Below are positions 19,270 to 29,355 of a stretch of 64,000 nucleotides of DNA, piece after piece (positions within the stretch are counted from its first letter, which is position 1; every line of letters starts with the position of its first letter). The DNA comes from an uncultured Bacteroidota bacterium. Lineage in GTDB: Bacteria; Bacteroidota; Bacteroidia; Flavobacteriales; Flavobacteriaceae. The notes under the pieces are model-generated. The model was not told where the DNA came from. It worked only from the letters and a program-made list of their open reading frames with translations, and ran no database searches. The position numbers were made by a program, and so were the translations under genes. The stretch spans positions 273,571 through 337,570 of the forward strand of contig CACJNF010000001.1 of NCBI GenBank assembly GCA_902594745.1. Direction: 5' to 3'.

Positions 19270-20964
19270 TTAATCTAGCCTAATATCTGAGACAGAAGCT
19301 CCAGAGGGAATCATTGGGAATACATTATCTTCTTTTTCCACACAAACTTCAAGAACATATGGTTTTTTGGACTTAATCATTCTCTCAACAGCAGGTTTTA
19401 AGTCTTTTCTATTATTTACCCTTTCAGAATCGATATAATAGCCTTTAGCAATTGTAACAAAATCAGGGTTTATCATTTCAGTTGAGGCATATCTTTTATC
19501 AAAGAACAATTGTTGCCATTGTCTAACCATCCCAAGAAAATCATTATTTAAAATAACAATCTTTACAGGAATTTGAAGTTGAAAAATTGTTCCAAGCTCT
19601 TGAATGGTCATTTGATAACCACCATCACCAATTACTGCAACAACCTCTCTTTCCATTGCTCCCATTTTAGCTCCCATCGCAGCAGGAAGTGCAAATCCCA
19701 TAGTACCAAGGCCTCCAGATGTAATATTACTCTTTGATTTTATAAAGTTTGCATATCTACATGCTACCATTTGGTGCTGACCAACATCTGTGACTATAAT
19801 CGCATCACCATTAGTAAATTCATTTATGGCAATAATTGACTCTCCCATAGTTAGTCCTTTTTTATTTGGACTTAAATCTGATTTAATTACTTTATCAAAC
19901 TCAATTTTCATTAAATCATCAAATTTTGAAATCCATTTTTTATGGGATCTTTTATCTATTTTGTTGGTAATCATTTGAAGAGATTCTTTACAGTTACCAA
20001 TTACCGGTACATCAACCTTTATATTCTTATCAACCTCTGCAGGATCAATTTCAAGATGTATAACTTTAGCTTGAGTTGCATATGTACTGGGGTCACCAGT
20101 AACACGATCATCAAATCTCATCCCAACAGCAATTAAAAGATCACACTTATTAGTCAGAACATTAGGTCCATAATTTCCATGCATACCCACCATACCAACA
20201 TTTAACTCATGTGAAGTTGGTAAAGCTGACAAACCAAGAATTGTCCATGCTGCAGGAATTCCACTTTTTTCAACAAAATTTTTAAATTCTTCTTCAGCGT
20301 TTCCTAGGATTACCCCTTGCCCCCATACAATCAATGGCTTTTTTGCTTGATTAATGAGCTTTACAGCATGGTCTATCGAATTATCATTAACTTCGGGATA
20401 AGGAATATAGCTTCTAATTCCATTACATTTTTTATAATCATATTCAAAAAGCTCAAATTGCGCATCTTTGGTAATATCTATTAGTACAGGACCTGGTCTA
20501 CCAGATTTTGCAATATAAAATGCTTTCGCAAAGATCTCAGGTATTTCTGATGCCTTAGTTATTTGATAATTCCATTTTGTAACTGGCATTGAAATCCCAA
20601 TAATATCAGTTTCTTGAAAAGCATCTGAGCCTAAAAGATGAGATGGTACTTGACCAGTTATACATACAACAGGTGTTGAATCTATTTGAGCATCTGCAAT
20701 ACCAGTAACAAGATTAGTTGCACCAGGACCGGATGTAGCAATTGCAACCCCTACTCTACCAGAAGATCTTGCATATCCCTGAGCTGCATGAATAGCACCT
20801 TGCTCATGTCTAGCAAGAACATGTTTTAGCTTATCTTGAAATTTATAAAATTCATCATACACAGGCATTATAGCACCTCCAGGATATCCCCAGACAAGGT
20901 CTACTCCCTCGTTTAATAAACAATGGATTACAGCTTCAGCACCACTAATTTTTTTATTTTTCAT
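19270..20964 (-). CDS. ilvB: Acetolactate synthase large subunit
   Basis: The 564-residue catalytic subunit of acetohydroxyacid synthase, a ThDP enzyme joining pyruvate with pyruvate or 2-oxobutanoate. Seen: VWGYPGGAIMPVYDEF and RHEQGAIHAAQGYARSSG with the ThDP-activating Glu at the N-terminus, GVAIATSGPGATNLVTG, VGMRFDDRVTGDP for the FAD domain, and the ThDP/Mg motif IGDGGYQMTIQELGT with NNDFLGMVRQWQ (about residue 450 onward). Length is normal. It follows ilvD by 5 bp and precedes ilvN by one base. Confidence 0.97.
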   Translation of the reverse strand: MKNKKISGAEAVIHCLLNEGVDLVWGYPGGAIMPVYDEFYKFQDKLKHVLARHEQGAIHAAQGYARSSGRVGVAIATSGPGATNLVTGIADAQIDSTPVVCITGQVPSHLLGSDAFQETDIIGISMPVTKWNYQITKASEIPEIFAKAFYIAKSGRPGPVLIDITKDAQFELFEYDYKKCNGIRSYIPYPEVNDNSIDHAVKLINQAKKPLIVWGQGVILGNAEEEFKNFVEKSGIPAAWTILGLSALPTSHELNVGMVGMHGNYGPNVLTNKCDLLIAVGMRFDDRVTGDPSTYATQAKVIHLEIDPAEVDKNIKVDVPVIGNCKESLQMITNKIDKRSHKKWISKFDDLMKIEFDKVIKSDLSPNKKGLTMGESIIAINEFTNGDAIIVTDVGQHQMVACRYANFIKSKSNITSGGLGTMGFALPAAMGAKMGAMEREVVAVIGDGGYQMTIQELGTIFQLQIPVKIVILNNDFLGMVRQWQQLFFDKRYASTEMINPDFVTIAKGYYIDSERVNNRKDLKPAVERMIKSKKPYVLEVCVEKEDNVFPMIPSGASVSDIRLD

Positions 20965-20969
20965 ATTAA

Positions 20970-22643
20970 TTATTCATCAGTTACACATCCGTTAGATGCG
21001 TTAGAAACTGACTTTAAATATTTATACAGAATACCTTTTTTAATTTTTAAATCTGGTTGTTTCCATTTTTCTTTTCTCTCCATAATTTCTTTATCAGAAA
21101 TATCAACAAAAATCTTATTTTTTTCTGAATCAATAGTTATGATATCACCATTTTCTACTATTGCTATTGTTCCACCTTCAAATGCCTCAGGTACAATGTG
21201 ACCAACTACAAATCCATGAGTTCCTCCAGAGAATCTTCCATCGGTAATTAAAGCAACTTCTTTTCCTAATCCAGCACCCATTATGGCTGATGTAGGTTTT
21301 AACATCTCTGGCATTCCCGGACCTCCCTTAGGCCCTTCGTATCTTATTACTACAACATCTCCCTTTGATACTTCAGAATTTTTAATAGCTGAAAGACATT
21401 CAAATTCGCTATTAAAAACTTTAGCTGGACCTGAAAATATTAAACCTTCTTTACCAGTTATTTTCGCAACACATCCATCTTCAGCTAAATTTCCCTTTAA
21501 TATCTGAATATGACCGGTATTCTTAATAGGATTTGATATTGGAAAAATTAGATCATTTGAACTTACATCAGGAGACTTAATTTTTGATAAGTTCTCTTCT
21601 AATGTATTACCAGTAACAGTTAGACAATCTCCATGAAGCATATTATTTTCAAGCATATATTTTAATACGTATGGAACACCCCCTATTTTATGTAGATCTT
21701 TCATTAGATATTTACCACTAGGTTTAAGATTAGCCAAGTAGGGAGTTGAGTCACTTATTTCTTGAAAATAATCAATTGACAAATCTAAATTTGCTGCTCT
21801 AGATATTGCTAAGAAATGAAGCACTGCATTTGTTGATCCCCCGAGAACAGTAACCAGTCTTAAAGCGTTTTCAAGAGATTTCTTTGTAACAATATCAGAA
21901 GGCTTTATATCCTTCTCAATTAGATTTTTAATTGACTTACCAATCTCAGTGCATTCATTTATTTTTTCATTGCTTATTGCAGGATTAGATGAGTTGTAGG
22001 GCAGCGACATACCTAATGCTTCAATAGCTGAAGCCATAGTATTTGCTGTATACATCCCTCCACATGCCCCAGCTCCCGGACAAGCATTTTTAATTACATT
22101 TTTATACTCACTCTCATCTATTTTTCCTGAAACTTTTTCACCCCATGCTTCAAATGCTGATACAACATCCAGTTCTTTATTATTATAACATCCAGAGTCA
22201 ATTGTTCCTCCATAAACTAATATGCTTGGTCTATCAAGCCTTAACATAGCCATTAGGGCTCCAGGCATATTTTTGTCACATCCAACAACTGTTATTAAAC
22301 CATCATACGACATTGCTTGAACCACAGTCTCCATTGAATCTGCAATAATATCTCTAGAAGGAAGTGAATATCTCATTCCAAAGGTTCCCATAGAAATCCC
22401 ATCACTAACACCAATAGTATTAAAAATTAATCCAACATATTTTGAAGCAGTTATACTATTTTTAATTTTAACTGATAAATCATTAAGATGCATATTACAA
22501 GGGTTACCCTCATAACCAGTACTTGCAATTCCAATAAATGGTTTGTCAAAATCTTCATCATTCAAACCAATGGCATGAAGCATAGCTTGTGCAGCTGGTT
22601 GGGAATCATCCTTTGTAACTACTCTACTAAATTTATTATACAT
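20970..22643 (-). CDS. ilvD: Dihydroxy-acid dehydratase
   Basis: IlvD, 557 residues, dehydrates 2,3-dihydroxy acids to the oxo acids of valine and isoleucine with an Fe-S cluster and Mg2+. The three cluster cysteines sit in [24 protein letters not shown] and [31 protein letters not shown] and [19 protein letters not shown] near the C-terminus are also diagnostic. It is the first gene of ilvDBNCA-gapN. About 190 bp of non-coding DNA precede it, with a candidate promoter and a six-codon ORF coding MVIILK just before the start. Confidence 0.97.
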   Translation of the reverse strand: MYNKFSRVVTKDDSQPAAQAMLHAIGLNDEDFDKPFIGIASTGYEGNPCNMHLNDLSVKIKNSITASKYVGLIFNTIGVSDGISMGTFGMRYSLPSRDIIADSMETVVQAMSYDGLITVVGCDKNMPGALMAMLRLDRPSILVYGGTIDSGCYNNKELDVVSAFEAWGEKVSGKIDESEYKNVIKNACPGAGACGGMYTANTMASAIEALGMSLPYNSSNPAISNEKINECTEIGKSIKNLIEKDIKPSDIVTKKSLENALRLVTVLGGSTNAVLHFLAISRAANLDLSIDYFQEISDSTPYLANLKPSGKYLMKDLHKIGGVPYVLKYMLENNMLHGDCLTVTGNTLEENLSKIKSPDVSSNDLIFPISNPIKNTGHIQILKGNLAEDGCVAKITGKEGLIFSGPAKVFNSEFECLSAIKNSEVSKGDVVVIRYEGPKGGPGMPEMLKPTSAIMGAGLGKEVALITDGRFSGGTHGFVVGHIVPEAFEGGTIAIVENGDIITIDSEKNKIFVDISDKEIMERKEKWKQPDLKIKKGILYKYLKSVSNASNGCVTDE

Positions 22644-22653
22644 ACACTTAAAA

Positions 22654-22674
22654 TTATTTTAAAATTATCACCAT
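22654..22674 (-). other. Leader-peptide-like mini-ORF (MVIILK) before ilvD
   Basis: ATG-GTG-ATA-ATT-TTA-AAA-TAA, ending 10 bp before the ilvD ATG. Four of five codons after the Met are Val, Ile, Ile and Leu, the products of the pathway. No terminator hairpin accompanies it. It could couple ilvD translation to charged tRNA levels, or be chance in AT-rich DNA. Confidence 0.25.
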
Positions 22675-22716
22675 AGAATGATGTTTTTAAGGACAATTAT
22701 TATCTTAAATTATATT

Positions 22717-22743
22717 CAAAAATAAATATCAACTCTTAATCAA
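22717..22743 (-). promoter_or_regulatory. Candidate promoter of the ilv operon
   Basis: On the minus strand TTG (22743-22741), a 16-bp spacer and TATTTTTG (22724-22717) fit the Bacteroidota pattern TTG/TAnnTTTG, although the spacer is at or just below the usual range. Transcription would begin near 22710, leaving about 65 bases of leader that includes the MVIILK mini-ORF. Confidence 0.35.
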
Positions 22744-22816
22744 CTATATATCAGCATATTATACTGTATATTTTAGCATACCCAAATAATAAATTATAAT
22801 ATTGATTTTAAATAAT

Positions 22817-22824
22817 TAGATTTG
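22817..22824 (+). promoter_or_regulatory. Candidate -7 box (TAGATTTG) of the aldehyde dehydrogenase gene
   Basis: TAGATTTG matches TAnnTTTG and ends only 8 bp before the ATG at 22833, so the transcript would be almost leaderless. No TTG is found at the proper -33 spacing. Confidence 0.3.
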
Positions 22825-22832
22825 AAATAATT

Positions 22833-24212
22833 ATGGATTTTAAAGATATTGATAAAGTAATTGAATCTCAAGTAAAATTTGTTAAAGACAACTCTAATTC
22901 TGTCAGTAACAGGATTCAAATCTTAAACTCATTATTAATATCAATAAAACATAATGAGTCAAAAATTTATGAGGCACTAAAACAAGATCTAAACAAACAT
23001 GAGTTTGAGTCTTTTTTATCTGAAATACTTCTTGTTAAGAAAGAAATTAAATTATTCATAAGAAAACTTAGAAGTTGGTCAAAAAAAAAGAGAGTTAGTG
23101 GTTCTATTCTAAATTTTCCTTCACGTAATTATCTGATACCTGAACCGTATGGAAATGTTTTGATTATAACTCCATGGAATTATCCATTTCAACTATCCCT
23201 AACACCCTTAATTGGCGCTATTGCTGCAGGAAATGCTGTAATAATAAAACCCTCTGAACTAGCTCCAGCAACATCAAGGGTTCTAAAAGAATTGATTGAT
23301 TCTGTATTTCCCCAAAATATAGCAACTGTGATTGAGGGAGATGCAGGTATTGCTAAATATTTGTTAGATAAGAAATGGGATTATATATTTTTTACTGGCA
23401 GTACAAGAATAGGAAAAATTATAGCTGAAAAAGCTGCAAAAAATTTAACTCCAATTACTTTAGAACTTGGAGGAAAAAGCCCATGTATAGTAGATTCAGG
23501 AGTAGATATAGACAAGGTTGCTAAAAGAATCGTTTCTGGAAAGTTCGTTAATTGTGGTCAAACATGTATTGCTCCAGATTACATTGTTGTCAATCAACAT
23601 GTTAAATCTGATCTTATTTCAGCTATTAAAGAGAATATTATAAAGACATTTGGTAATAAACCTATAGAATCTGAAAGCTATGGAAGAATTATTAATAAAA
23701 ACAACCTAATAAGACTTGAAAATATTATTAAAGATCAAGTTATTGAGTTTGGCGGTAAAATCAATATAGATAAACTATATATTGAACCAACAATAATTGT
23801 TGATCCTCAAATTGATTCTGAAATAATGAATGAAGAAATTTTTGGACCAATTTTGCCTATTTTGTCTTACGAGAATGAAAGCGAAATTAAAAATATTCTC
23901 GACACAAACCCAACACCTCTTGCATTCTATATTTTTTCTAAAAATCAAATGTTTATTGACAACCTAATAGAAAACAATAAATTTGGTGGCTGTGTTATTA
24001 ACGATACTTTGATTCATTATATTAATCCAAATCTTCCATTTGGAGGTATTGGTGATAGTGGAATGGGAGCCTATAGAGGTAAATTTAGTTTTGATACTTT
24101 CTCACATCAAAAGCCAGTTTTAAGTAAAAAAAATATGATAGACATACCTTTTAGATATGGTCCTTATCCAAAATCTTTCAATTTTATAAGAAAAATTCTT
24201 GAAAAAATATAA
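22833..24212 (+). CDS. NAD(P)-dependent aldehyde dehydrogenase (class 3-like)
   Basis: A 459-residue aldehyde dehydrogenase without signal peptide. The general base is in LELGGKSPCIV and the catalytic Cys in NCGQTCIAPDYIVV; ITPWNYPFQLSLTPLIGAIA and the cofactor loop FFTGSTRIGKIIAEKAA are clear, as is NEEIFGPILPIL. The short length and the sequence FGGIGDSGMGAYRGKFSFDTFSHQKPV are typical of the ALDH3 group acting on medium/long-chain or aromatic aldehydes. It is followed 1 bp later by a nitroreductase gene with the same orientation, so the two form a small operon. The exact substrate is unknown. Confidence 0.88.
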   Translation: MDFKDIDKVIESQVKFVKDNSNSVSNRIQILNSLLISIKHNESKIYEALKQDLNKHEFESFLSEILLVKKEIKLFIRKLRSWSKKKRVSGSILNFPSRNYLIPEPYGNVLIITPWNYPFQLSLTPLIGAIAAGNAVIIKPSELAPATSRVLKELIDSVFPQNIATVIEGDAGIAKYLLDKKWDYIFFTGSTRIGKIIAEKAAKNLTPITLELGGKSPCIVDSGVDIDKVAKRIVSGKFVNCGQTCIAPDYIVVNQHVKSDLISAIKENIIKTFGNKPIESESYGRIINKNNLIRLENIIKDQVIEFGGKINIDKLYIEPTIIVDPQIDSEIMNEEIFGPILPILSYENESEIKNILDTNPTPLAFYIFSKNQMFIDNLIENNKFGGCVINDTLIHYINPNLPFGGIGDSGMGAYRGKFSFDTFSHQKPVLSKKNMIDIPFRYGPYPKSFNFIRKILEKI

Positions 24213-24213
24213 G

Positions 24214-24930
24214 ATGGAGAAGACTGTCACTGATGCGATTGAATTTAGAAGATCTGTAAGAAAATTTGACCCAAAAAAAGATCTTGATTTAGATATAGTC
24301 AAGAAATGTATTATTAATGCTACTTTAGCACCCACTAGCTCTAACTTACAACTTTGGGAATTTCATCATATAACTGATAAAAATTTATTAAGCAAAATTT
24401 CAGAATGTTGTTTTGGTCAACCTGCTGCAAAAACTGCAAAACAAATTGTTGTAACTGTAGTAAGAAAAGATTTGTGGAAAAGTAGAGCAAATGATAATTT
24501 AAATTTTTTTAAATCAAAAAAAGATTCACTTTCTGAGAAGCAATTCAATTTGACTAAGAGATATTATAAAAAGGTTATTCCTTTTGTGTATAAAGATTTT
24601 TTCGGAATTCTTAGTCTCTGTAAATACTTGTTTGCCTACATAGTTGGTTTTTTTAGAGTTATGTACAGACAACTTAATAGAGCTGATTCAAGAATTATTG
24701 CACATAAAAGTGCTGCTTTAGCATCTCAAAATTTCATGATAAGTATGGCAGGATTTAGTTATGACACATGCCCTATGGAGGGATTTGACTCTGTTAAAGT
24801 AAAAAGAATCTTAAACCTGAACTCAAAATCTGAAATTAATATGATAATTGGTTGCGGCATAAGACTTGAAGAAGGTGTATATGGAGAAAGGTTTAGAATT
24901 CCTTTTGAAAAAGTGTATTATAAAAGATAA
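24214..24930 (+). CDS. Nitroreductase family FMN-dependent oxidoreductase
   Basis: A 238-residue nitroreductase-fold protein expected to bind FMN and use NAD(P)H. The N-terminal FMN-phosphate motif is seen in FRRSVRKFDPKKD, with the usual ATLAPTSSNLQLWEF next; GCGIRLEEGVYGERFRIPF closes the domain. A longer insert (about residues 90-155, rich in Lys, Phe and Tyr) separates the halves. ATG 24214 is preferred to TTG 24199, which lies inside the aldehyde dehydrogenase gene. Substrate unknown: nitroaromatics, quinones and enones are possible. Its end is 10 bp from the convergent dsbD end. Confidence 0.85.
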   Translation: MEKTVTDAIEFRRSVRKFDPKKDLDLDIVKKCIINATLAPTSSNLQLWEFHHITDKNLLSKISECCFGQPAAKTAKQIVVTVVRKDLWKSRANDNLNFFKSKKDSLSEKQFNLTKRYYKKVIPFVYKDFFGILSLCKYLFAYIVGFFRVMYRQLNRADSRIIAHKSAALASQNFMISMAGFSYDTCPMEGFDSVKVKRILNLNSKSEINMIIGCGIRLEEGVYGERFRIPFEKVYYKR

Positions 24931-24940
24931 GTCAAGTTTA

Positions 24941-26869
24941 TTATAACTTAGATTCTTCAATAGATTTCTCAAGCCAATTTTGAAAATTTTTATCGGAGGT
25001 AAACTGAATTGGTTCTGACAAAATTTTACCAGAAGGAAGCATGGCTACATAGTATGGCTGAGAAGCATTATTAAAATTTATTTGCTGAAAAAGTGACCAT
25101 CTCCTTCCAATATTATTTATATATTGAGTTCTTCCAGATTTATTAATGTATTTAAATTTCTCAGTATCTGAAAGCTTAGTTCTATCATCAACGTATAAGG
25201 AGATTATTACATAATTATTATCTAATAACTCGTATATTTTTGGCTTTGACCATACATTTTCTTCCATTCGTCTACAGTTGGCACAAGCCCAACCTGTAAA
25301 GTCTAATAATATAATTTTTTTATTCTCAATAGCATAATCTTTTCCTTCATCGTAATTTTTAAAACAATTTAGCCCAAGAGGACATTCGCTCTGTTTTTCT
25401 TCAATAGAATAGAACTCAGGTGGAAGAATACCACTTAAGAGTCTAACATTTTTACTATCATACAATCCACTTAGCAAGAAAATTGAAAACAACAAAAATA
25501 ACCATCCTGAGATGCTTTTATAATTAAACCTTAACTTGCCAAAATATGACCCAAATAGATAGAGAGACATAGAAAGAAAAATTATAACCCAAATTAGGAT
25601 AAACGTTTCACGCTTTAAAATACCCCATCCTTCAACTAAATCTGCATTTGAAAGAAATTTAAAAGCTAGAGCTAGTTCAATAAAACCAAGACAAACTTTT
25701 AGTTTCTTGAGCCAAATACCTGATTTTGGAATTAGAGATAAGTACTTAGGATAAAAGGCAAGCAAGGTAAAAGGTAAAGCAAGCGCAACTCCAAATCCAA
25801 ACATACCATATGTAAGCTGTGTTGCCCCAGATTGAGCAGATGATAGTGAACCAGCTAATAAAGATCCTAAAATTGGACCCGTACACGAGAATGATACAAG
25901 AGCTAGTGTAAGTGACATAAAAAAGATTCCAATAATTCCACCCTTCTCTGATTTCTTCTCTGAACCAGATACAATATTACTAGGGATAACTATGTCAAAA
26001 TATCCAAAAAATGAAATTGCAAATAAGATAAACACAAAAAAGAATGTAAGATTTACATAAACATTGGTAGAAATAGTATTTAGTATATTAGGATTTAAGC
26101 TATCAAAAACATGAAATGGAATACTTAATAAAATATATATTAAAACTATAAACCCACCGTAAAGAGACGCAGAAATAGCACCACTATATCTAAGTTTAGT
26201 TTCGTCAATAAAATAAGACACAGTCAATGGTATCATGGGAAACACACAAGGTGTTAATAATGCTAAAAAACCCGCAATTAAACCAAATATGAAAATTTCA
26301 AAATAGTTAGACCTCTCAATAAAGTTAGCAGAATTATAATTTGATTTATCTAAATCAAGTTCAAGTGCATTATACCTTCTAACATCTTCTAGAGTTACAT
26401 TTTCAGACTCAGTTACAATAATACTATTATCAAGAATTACATTGAAAGTTTCATTTCTAAAAATACATAATTCATCATCACATGATGAGTAGTCAATTTC
26501 AACTTTAATTTGATTTAAATCTTCATCTAACAACTTTACATTTTGGTTGAAATTGGCTTCACTTTCATAGTAGTATAGGTTCATTTTAAAAACATTATCA
26601 AAGCCAACTATATAATCATCCTCATTAAATAATTCGTCTGCTTCAAAGTCTGAAGTATTATTAATGAAGCTAAATGAGGTTGGAAGAGCACCTTCATCAG
26701 GAGAAAATTGAGAATACAATTTCCAGCCTTCTAATATTGACGCACTAAAAGAAATATTATATTCTGTATCATTGATTTTATTTACATCATATTGCCACTC
26801 TACCGGTTCAATATCCTGAGAATTTAAAGAGAAAATTGAGATAAGGCTGAATAATATATTTCTAGTCAT
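24941..26869 (-). CDS. dsbD: Thiol:disulfide interchange protein DsbD
   Basis: A 642-residue protein that carries electrons from cytosolic thioredoxin to envelope thiol proteins. Order: N-terminal signal (ILFSLISIFSLNS), a periplasmic domain up to about residue 180 with the YSSCDDELC cysteine pair, a polytopic core from about 190 to 450 with cysteines in LLTPCVFPMIPL and SFSCTGPILGSLLAG, and a C-terminal thioredoxin-like domain with WACANCRRME (about residue 527). All three cysteine pairs of DsbD are thus present. It overlaps tilS by 8 bp, which precedes it on the same strand. Confidence 0.93.
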   Translation of the reverse strand: MTRNILFSLISIFSLNSQDIEPVEWQYDVNKINDTEYNISFSASILEGWKLYSQFSPDEGALPTSFSFINNTSDFEADELFNEDDYIVGFDNVFKMNLYYYESEANFNQNVKLLDEDLNQIKVEIDYSSCDDELCIFRNETFNVILDNSIIVTESENVTLEDVRRYNALELDLDKSNYNSANFIERSNYFEIFIFGLIAGFLALLTPCVFPMIPLTVSYFIDETKLRYSGAISASLYGGFIVLIYILLSIPFHVFDSLNPNILNTISTNVYVNLTFFFVFILFAISFFGYFDIVIPSNIVSGSEKKSEKGGIIGIFFMSLTLALVSFSCTGPILGSLLAGSLSSAQSGATQLTYGMFGFGVALALPFTLLAFYPKYLSLIPKSGIWLKKLKVCLGFIELALAFKFLSNADLVEGWGILKRETFILIWVIIFLSMSLYLFGSYFGKLRFNYKSISGWLFLLFSIFLLSGLYDSKNVRLLSGILPPEFYSIEEKQSECPLGLNCFKNYDEGKDYAIENKKIILLDFTGWACANCRRMEENVWSKPKIYELLDNNYVIISLYVDDRTKLSDTEKFKYINKSGRTQYINNIGRRWSLFQQINFNNASQPYYVAMLPSGKILSEPIQFTSDKNFQNWLEKSIEESKL

Positions 26870-27791
26870 TTTTTTTAATTATTAAATCACCTTTTAATTT
26901 TGTAATACTATGGGAGTTTGACAAAATAAGTTTACCTGAATCTGAATTAAATATTTTTATAACTTCCTTATAGTTGAAACCAAATTCTTGGAATAGGTTA
27001 TGAACATAAAACTCTAAAGGTCTTTTCTCCATAAGCTTTGCAATATTAACCTTAATGGAATCTGAATTGTTTTGAAAAAGTTGAATTTTAGTTTCTTTCA
27101 TTATTTCATCTACAAATATCTTAGTTGATTGGAGGTTATTGATTGTTGTTTTGAACTTTAACATAACATTATCATCAAATTCCTTAAATGTTGGAAGAAC
27201 AGAGTTTCTAATCATGTTCCTATGATAATTTTCGCTAGAATTAGATGAATCCTCTCTATACTCTATAGAATTTTTTTGTGCATAATTTATAATATCAATT
27301 TTTAAAATATTAAGAAATGGCCTAAATATTTTTTTGGAACTTGATGAAATTCCTAATAATCCGTTAATTCCTGATCCTCTAGAAGAATTAATAAGGTATG
27401 TCTCAATTTGGTCATCTAAATGGTGAGCTGTAACTAAAAAATCAAAATTAAACTTAGATAAAAGATCATCAAACCAATCATATCTTAGTTTTCTTGCCCC
27501 CTCCTGAATACCCATTTTATTCTTTTTACAAAATTCAACTGTATTGAACTCATTACTGTGGCAATGAATTTTATGCTTAAGACTCCATTTTTTGACAAAA
27601 TCTTGATCTATATCACTCTCTTTTGATCTCAATTTAAAGTTGCAGTGTGCAACAGAAAAGCTTAAATTATTTTTTAGAAAAAGGTTTGCAAGAACCATGC
27701 TATCCACTCCGCCGCTTACAGCAATTAAAAAATTGCATTTTTCAAATGCTTTAACCTTCTTTTTAAAAATTTCTTCAATTTTATGTTCCAC
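26862..27791 (-). CDS. tilS: tRNA(Ile)-lysidine synthase, short form
   Basis: TilS uses ATP and lysine to modify C34 of the tRNA(Ile) with CAU anticodon so that it reads AUA, an essential step in bacteria. The PP-loop AVSGGVDSMVLANLF (S26-S31) binds ATP; AHCNFKLRSKESDIDQDFV, VTAHHLDDQIETYLINSSRG and NSVLPTFKEFD match the family. At 309 residues it lacks the C-terminal tRNA-binding extension of the longer enzymes (about 430 in E. coli), like short forms such as that of Aquifex. The only good start is GTG. AUA codons are frequent throughout this window, so the enzyme must be heavily used. Confidence 0.93.
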   Translation of the reverse strand: MEHKIEEIFKKKVKAFEKCNFLIAVSGGVDSMVLANLFLKNNLSFSVAHCNFKLRSKESDIDQDFVKKWSLKHKIHCHSNEFNTVEFCKKNKMGIQEGARKLRYDWFDDLLSKFNFDFLVTAHHLDDQIETYLINSSRGSGINGLLGISSSSKKIFRPFLNILKIDIINYAQKNSIEYREDSSNSSENYHRNMIRNSVLPTFKEFDDNVMLKFKTTINNLQSTKIFVDEIMKETKIQLFQNNSDSIKVNIAKLMEKRPLEFYVHNLFQEFGFNYKEVIKIFNSDSGKLILSNSHSITKLKGDLIIKKND

Positions 27792-27882
27792 TCGGTAAAA
27801 ATAATTAAAGTTTAGCCAAATAACTGCCTAATAATATTTTGCATTAAAAAAAAAATTCTGAACTTGTGACATATTATCTACA

Positions 27883-29340
27883 TTGGAAGACACTAACAAA
27901 AAGGTTTTACCTCTACAAATAGCGATGTTACCTCTAATCTTTTTGGTAACTCTATTATCTTTTAATCTATATGCTAACGTATTTATTTATGATGCAGATC
28001 CATTAGCTGGTTCAAGTCAATTTATTCTTATACTAAGCGGAGCTTTTGCAGCTATGATTGGTCATAGATATAATGTTTCTTATAAAGACGTGATTAGTAG
28101 CATCTCAAATAGTATTAAATCAGTTACACCAGCACTTATTATATTATTATGGGTGGGAGCTCTAGCTGGTACATGGATGATTAGTGGGATCATTCCTTCA
28201 ATGGTATACTATGGATTAAAAATTCTTGACCCCAATATATTTTTACCAGCATGTATAGTTATATGTTCAATTATTTCAGTTGCAACTGGAAGCAGCTGGA
28301 CAACATCAGCAACTGTTGGTATAGCCCTTGTAGGTATTGGAAAGGCTTTGGGAATACCTGCAGGAATGGTGGGTGGAGCAGTAATAGCTGGTGCTTATTT
28401 TGGAGATAAATTATCTCCCCTGAGTGATACTACAAATTTAGCTGCTGCAGTTTCAAAAGTAGATTTATTTAAACATATTAAATATTTGACATATACAACA
28501 ATTCCAAGTATTTCAATTACTCTAATAGTCTTTATTATACTTGGTATTTATCAGACATCCAATGGAGTAACTGACAATTCTTTTTTAATTGAAACAATTG
28601 AAAACACTTTTAATATTTCTTTAATACTATTTATTGTTCCAATTATTGTGTTAATAATGATTGTAAAAAAGACCCCACCAATAAAAGCACTTACTATAGG
28701 TACACTTTTAGGAGCATTATTTGCTATTTTGTTTCAACCACAAATAATTAACGAGCTCTCAGATTCCTCAAATAACACAATTATTGCTTCATACAAAGTA
28801 GTAATTGATACTATTACAAGTAATGTGTCTATCACTACTGAAAGTGAAATTTTAAATGAACTTTTTTCTACTGGTGGTATGATAGGGATGTTAAACACTA
28901 TTTTTTTAGTTATGGCGACGATGATTTTTGGAGGTTCTATGGACGCAATTGGCGCTATTAAATCTATAAGCAAAGCGTTATTAAATTGGGCTGATAATAT
29001 TTTTAAATTATTTGCTAGTACTGTAGCATCTTGTCTAGCATTAAATTTAACTGCCTCTGACCAGTATTTATCTATTGTTGTCTCAGGTAAAATGTTTGAA
29101 AAAGCTTATAAGGATAAAAAGCTTGCGCCTGAAAATTTAAGTAGAACTTTAGAGGATTCAGCTACGGTTACTTCTGCTTTAATTCCATGGAATTCATGTG
29201 GTGCATATCACTCATCTGTTTTAGGAGTTAGTGTTGGTGAGTACTTTATATATGCAATATTTAATTGGATTAGTCCATTTATGACATTGTTATATGCAGC
29301 ATTTAGAATAAAAATCAGGACTTTAGCAAACAAAAACTAA
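27883..29340 (+). CDS. Na+/H+ antiporter NhaC family protein
   Basis: A 485-residue polytopic inner-membrane protein of the NhaC/malate-lactate antiporter family (ion transporter superfamily). Seen: about eleven to twelve hydrophobic segments, the signature region CSIISVATGSSWTTSATVGI, GAYFGDKLSPLSDTTNLAAA, LTASDQYLSIVVSGKMF and ATVTSALIPWNSCGAYHSSV. It probably exports Na+ in exchange for protons, or couples a small organic acid to ion flow. The start appears to be TTG (27883), giving an N-terminal MEDTNKKVLP just ahead of the first helix; ATG 27925 would cut into that helix. Its neighbours do not restrict the substrate. Confidence 0.85.
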   Translation: MEDTNKKVLPLQIAMLPLIFLVTLLSFNLYANVFIYDADPLAGSSQFILILSGAFAAMIGHRYNVSYKDVISSISNSIKSVTPALIILLWVGALAGTWMISGIIPSMVYYGLKILDPNIFLPACIVICSIISVATGSSWTTSATVGIALVGIGKALGIPAGMVGGAVIAGAYFGDKLSPLSDTTNLAAAVSKVDLFKHIKYLTYTTIPSISITLIVFIILGIYQTSNGVTDNSFLIETIENTFNISLILFIVPIIVLIMIVKKTPPIKALTIGTLLGALFAILFQPQIINELSDSSNNTIIASYKVVIDTITSNVSITTESEILNELFSTGGMIGMLNTIFLVMATMIFGGSMDAIGAIKSISKALLNWADNIFKLFASTVASCLALNLTASDQYLSIVVSGKMFEKAYKDKKLAPENLSRTLEDSATVTSALIPWNSCGAYHSSVLGVSVGEYFIYAIFNWISPFMTLLYAAFRIKIRTLANKN

Positions 29341-29355
29341 TTATCTAATCTCATA

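Noticed and set aside
24934..24949. AAGTT/AACTT inverted repeat between the nitroreductase and dsbD ends
   Set aside because: Arms of 5 bp with no GC and no T-tract are too weak for a terminator in this AT-rich DNA.
26862..27791. Truncated tilS pseudogene
   Set aside because: The PP-loop domain is complete, the stop overlaps dsbD neatly and short TilS forms of about 310 residues exist, so it is a short functional form rather than a broken gene.
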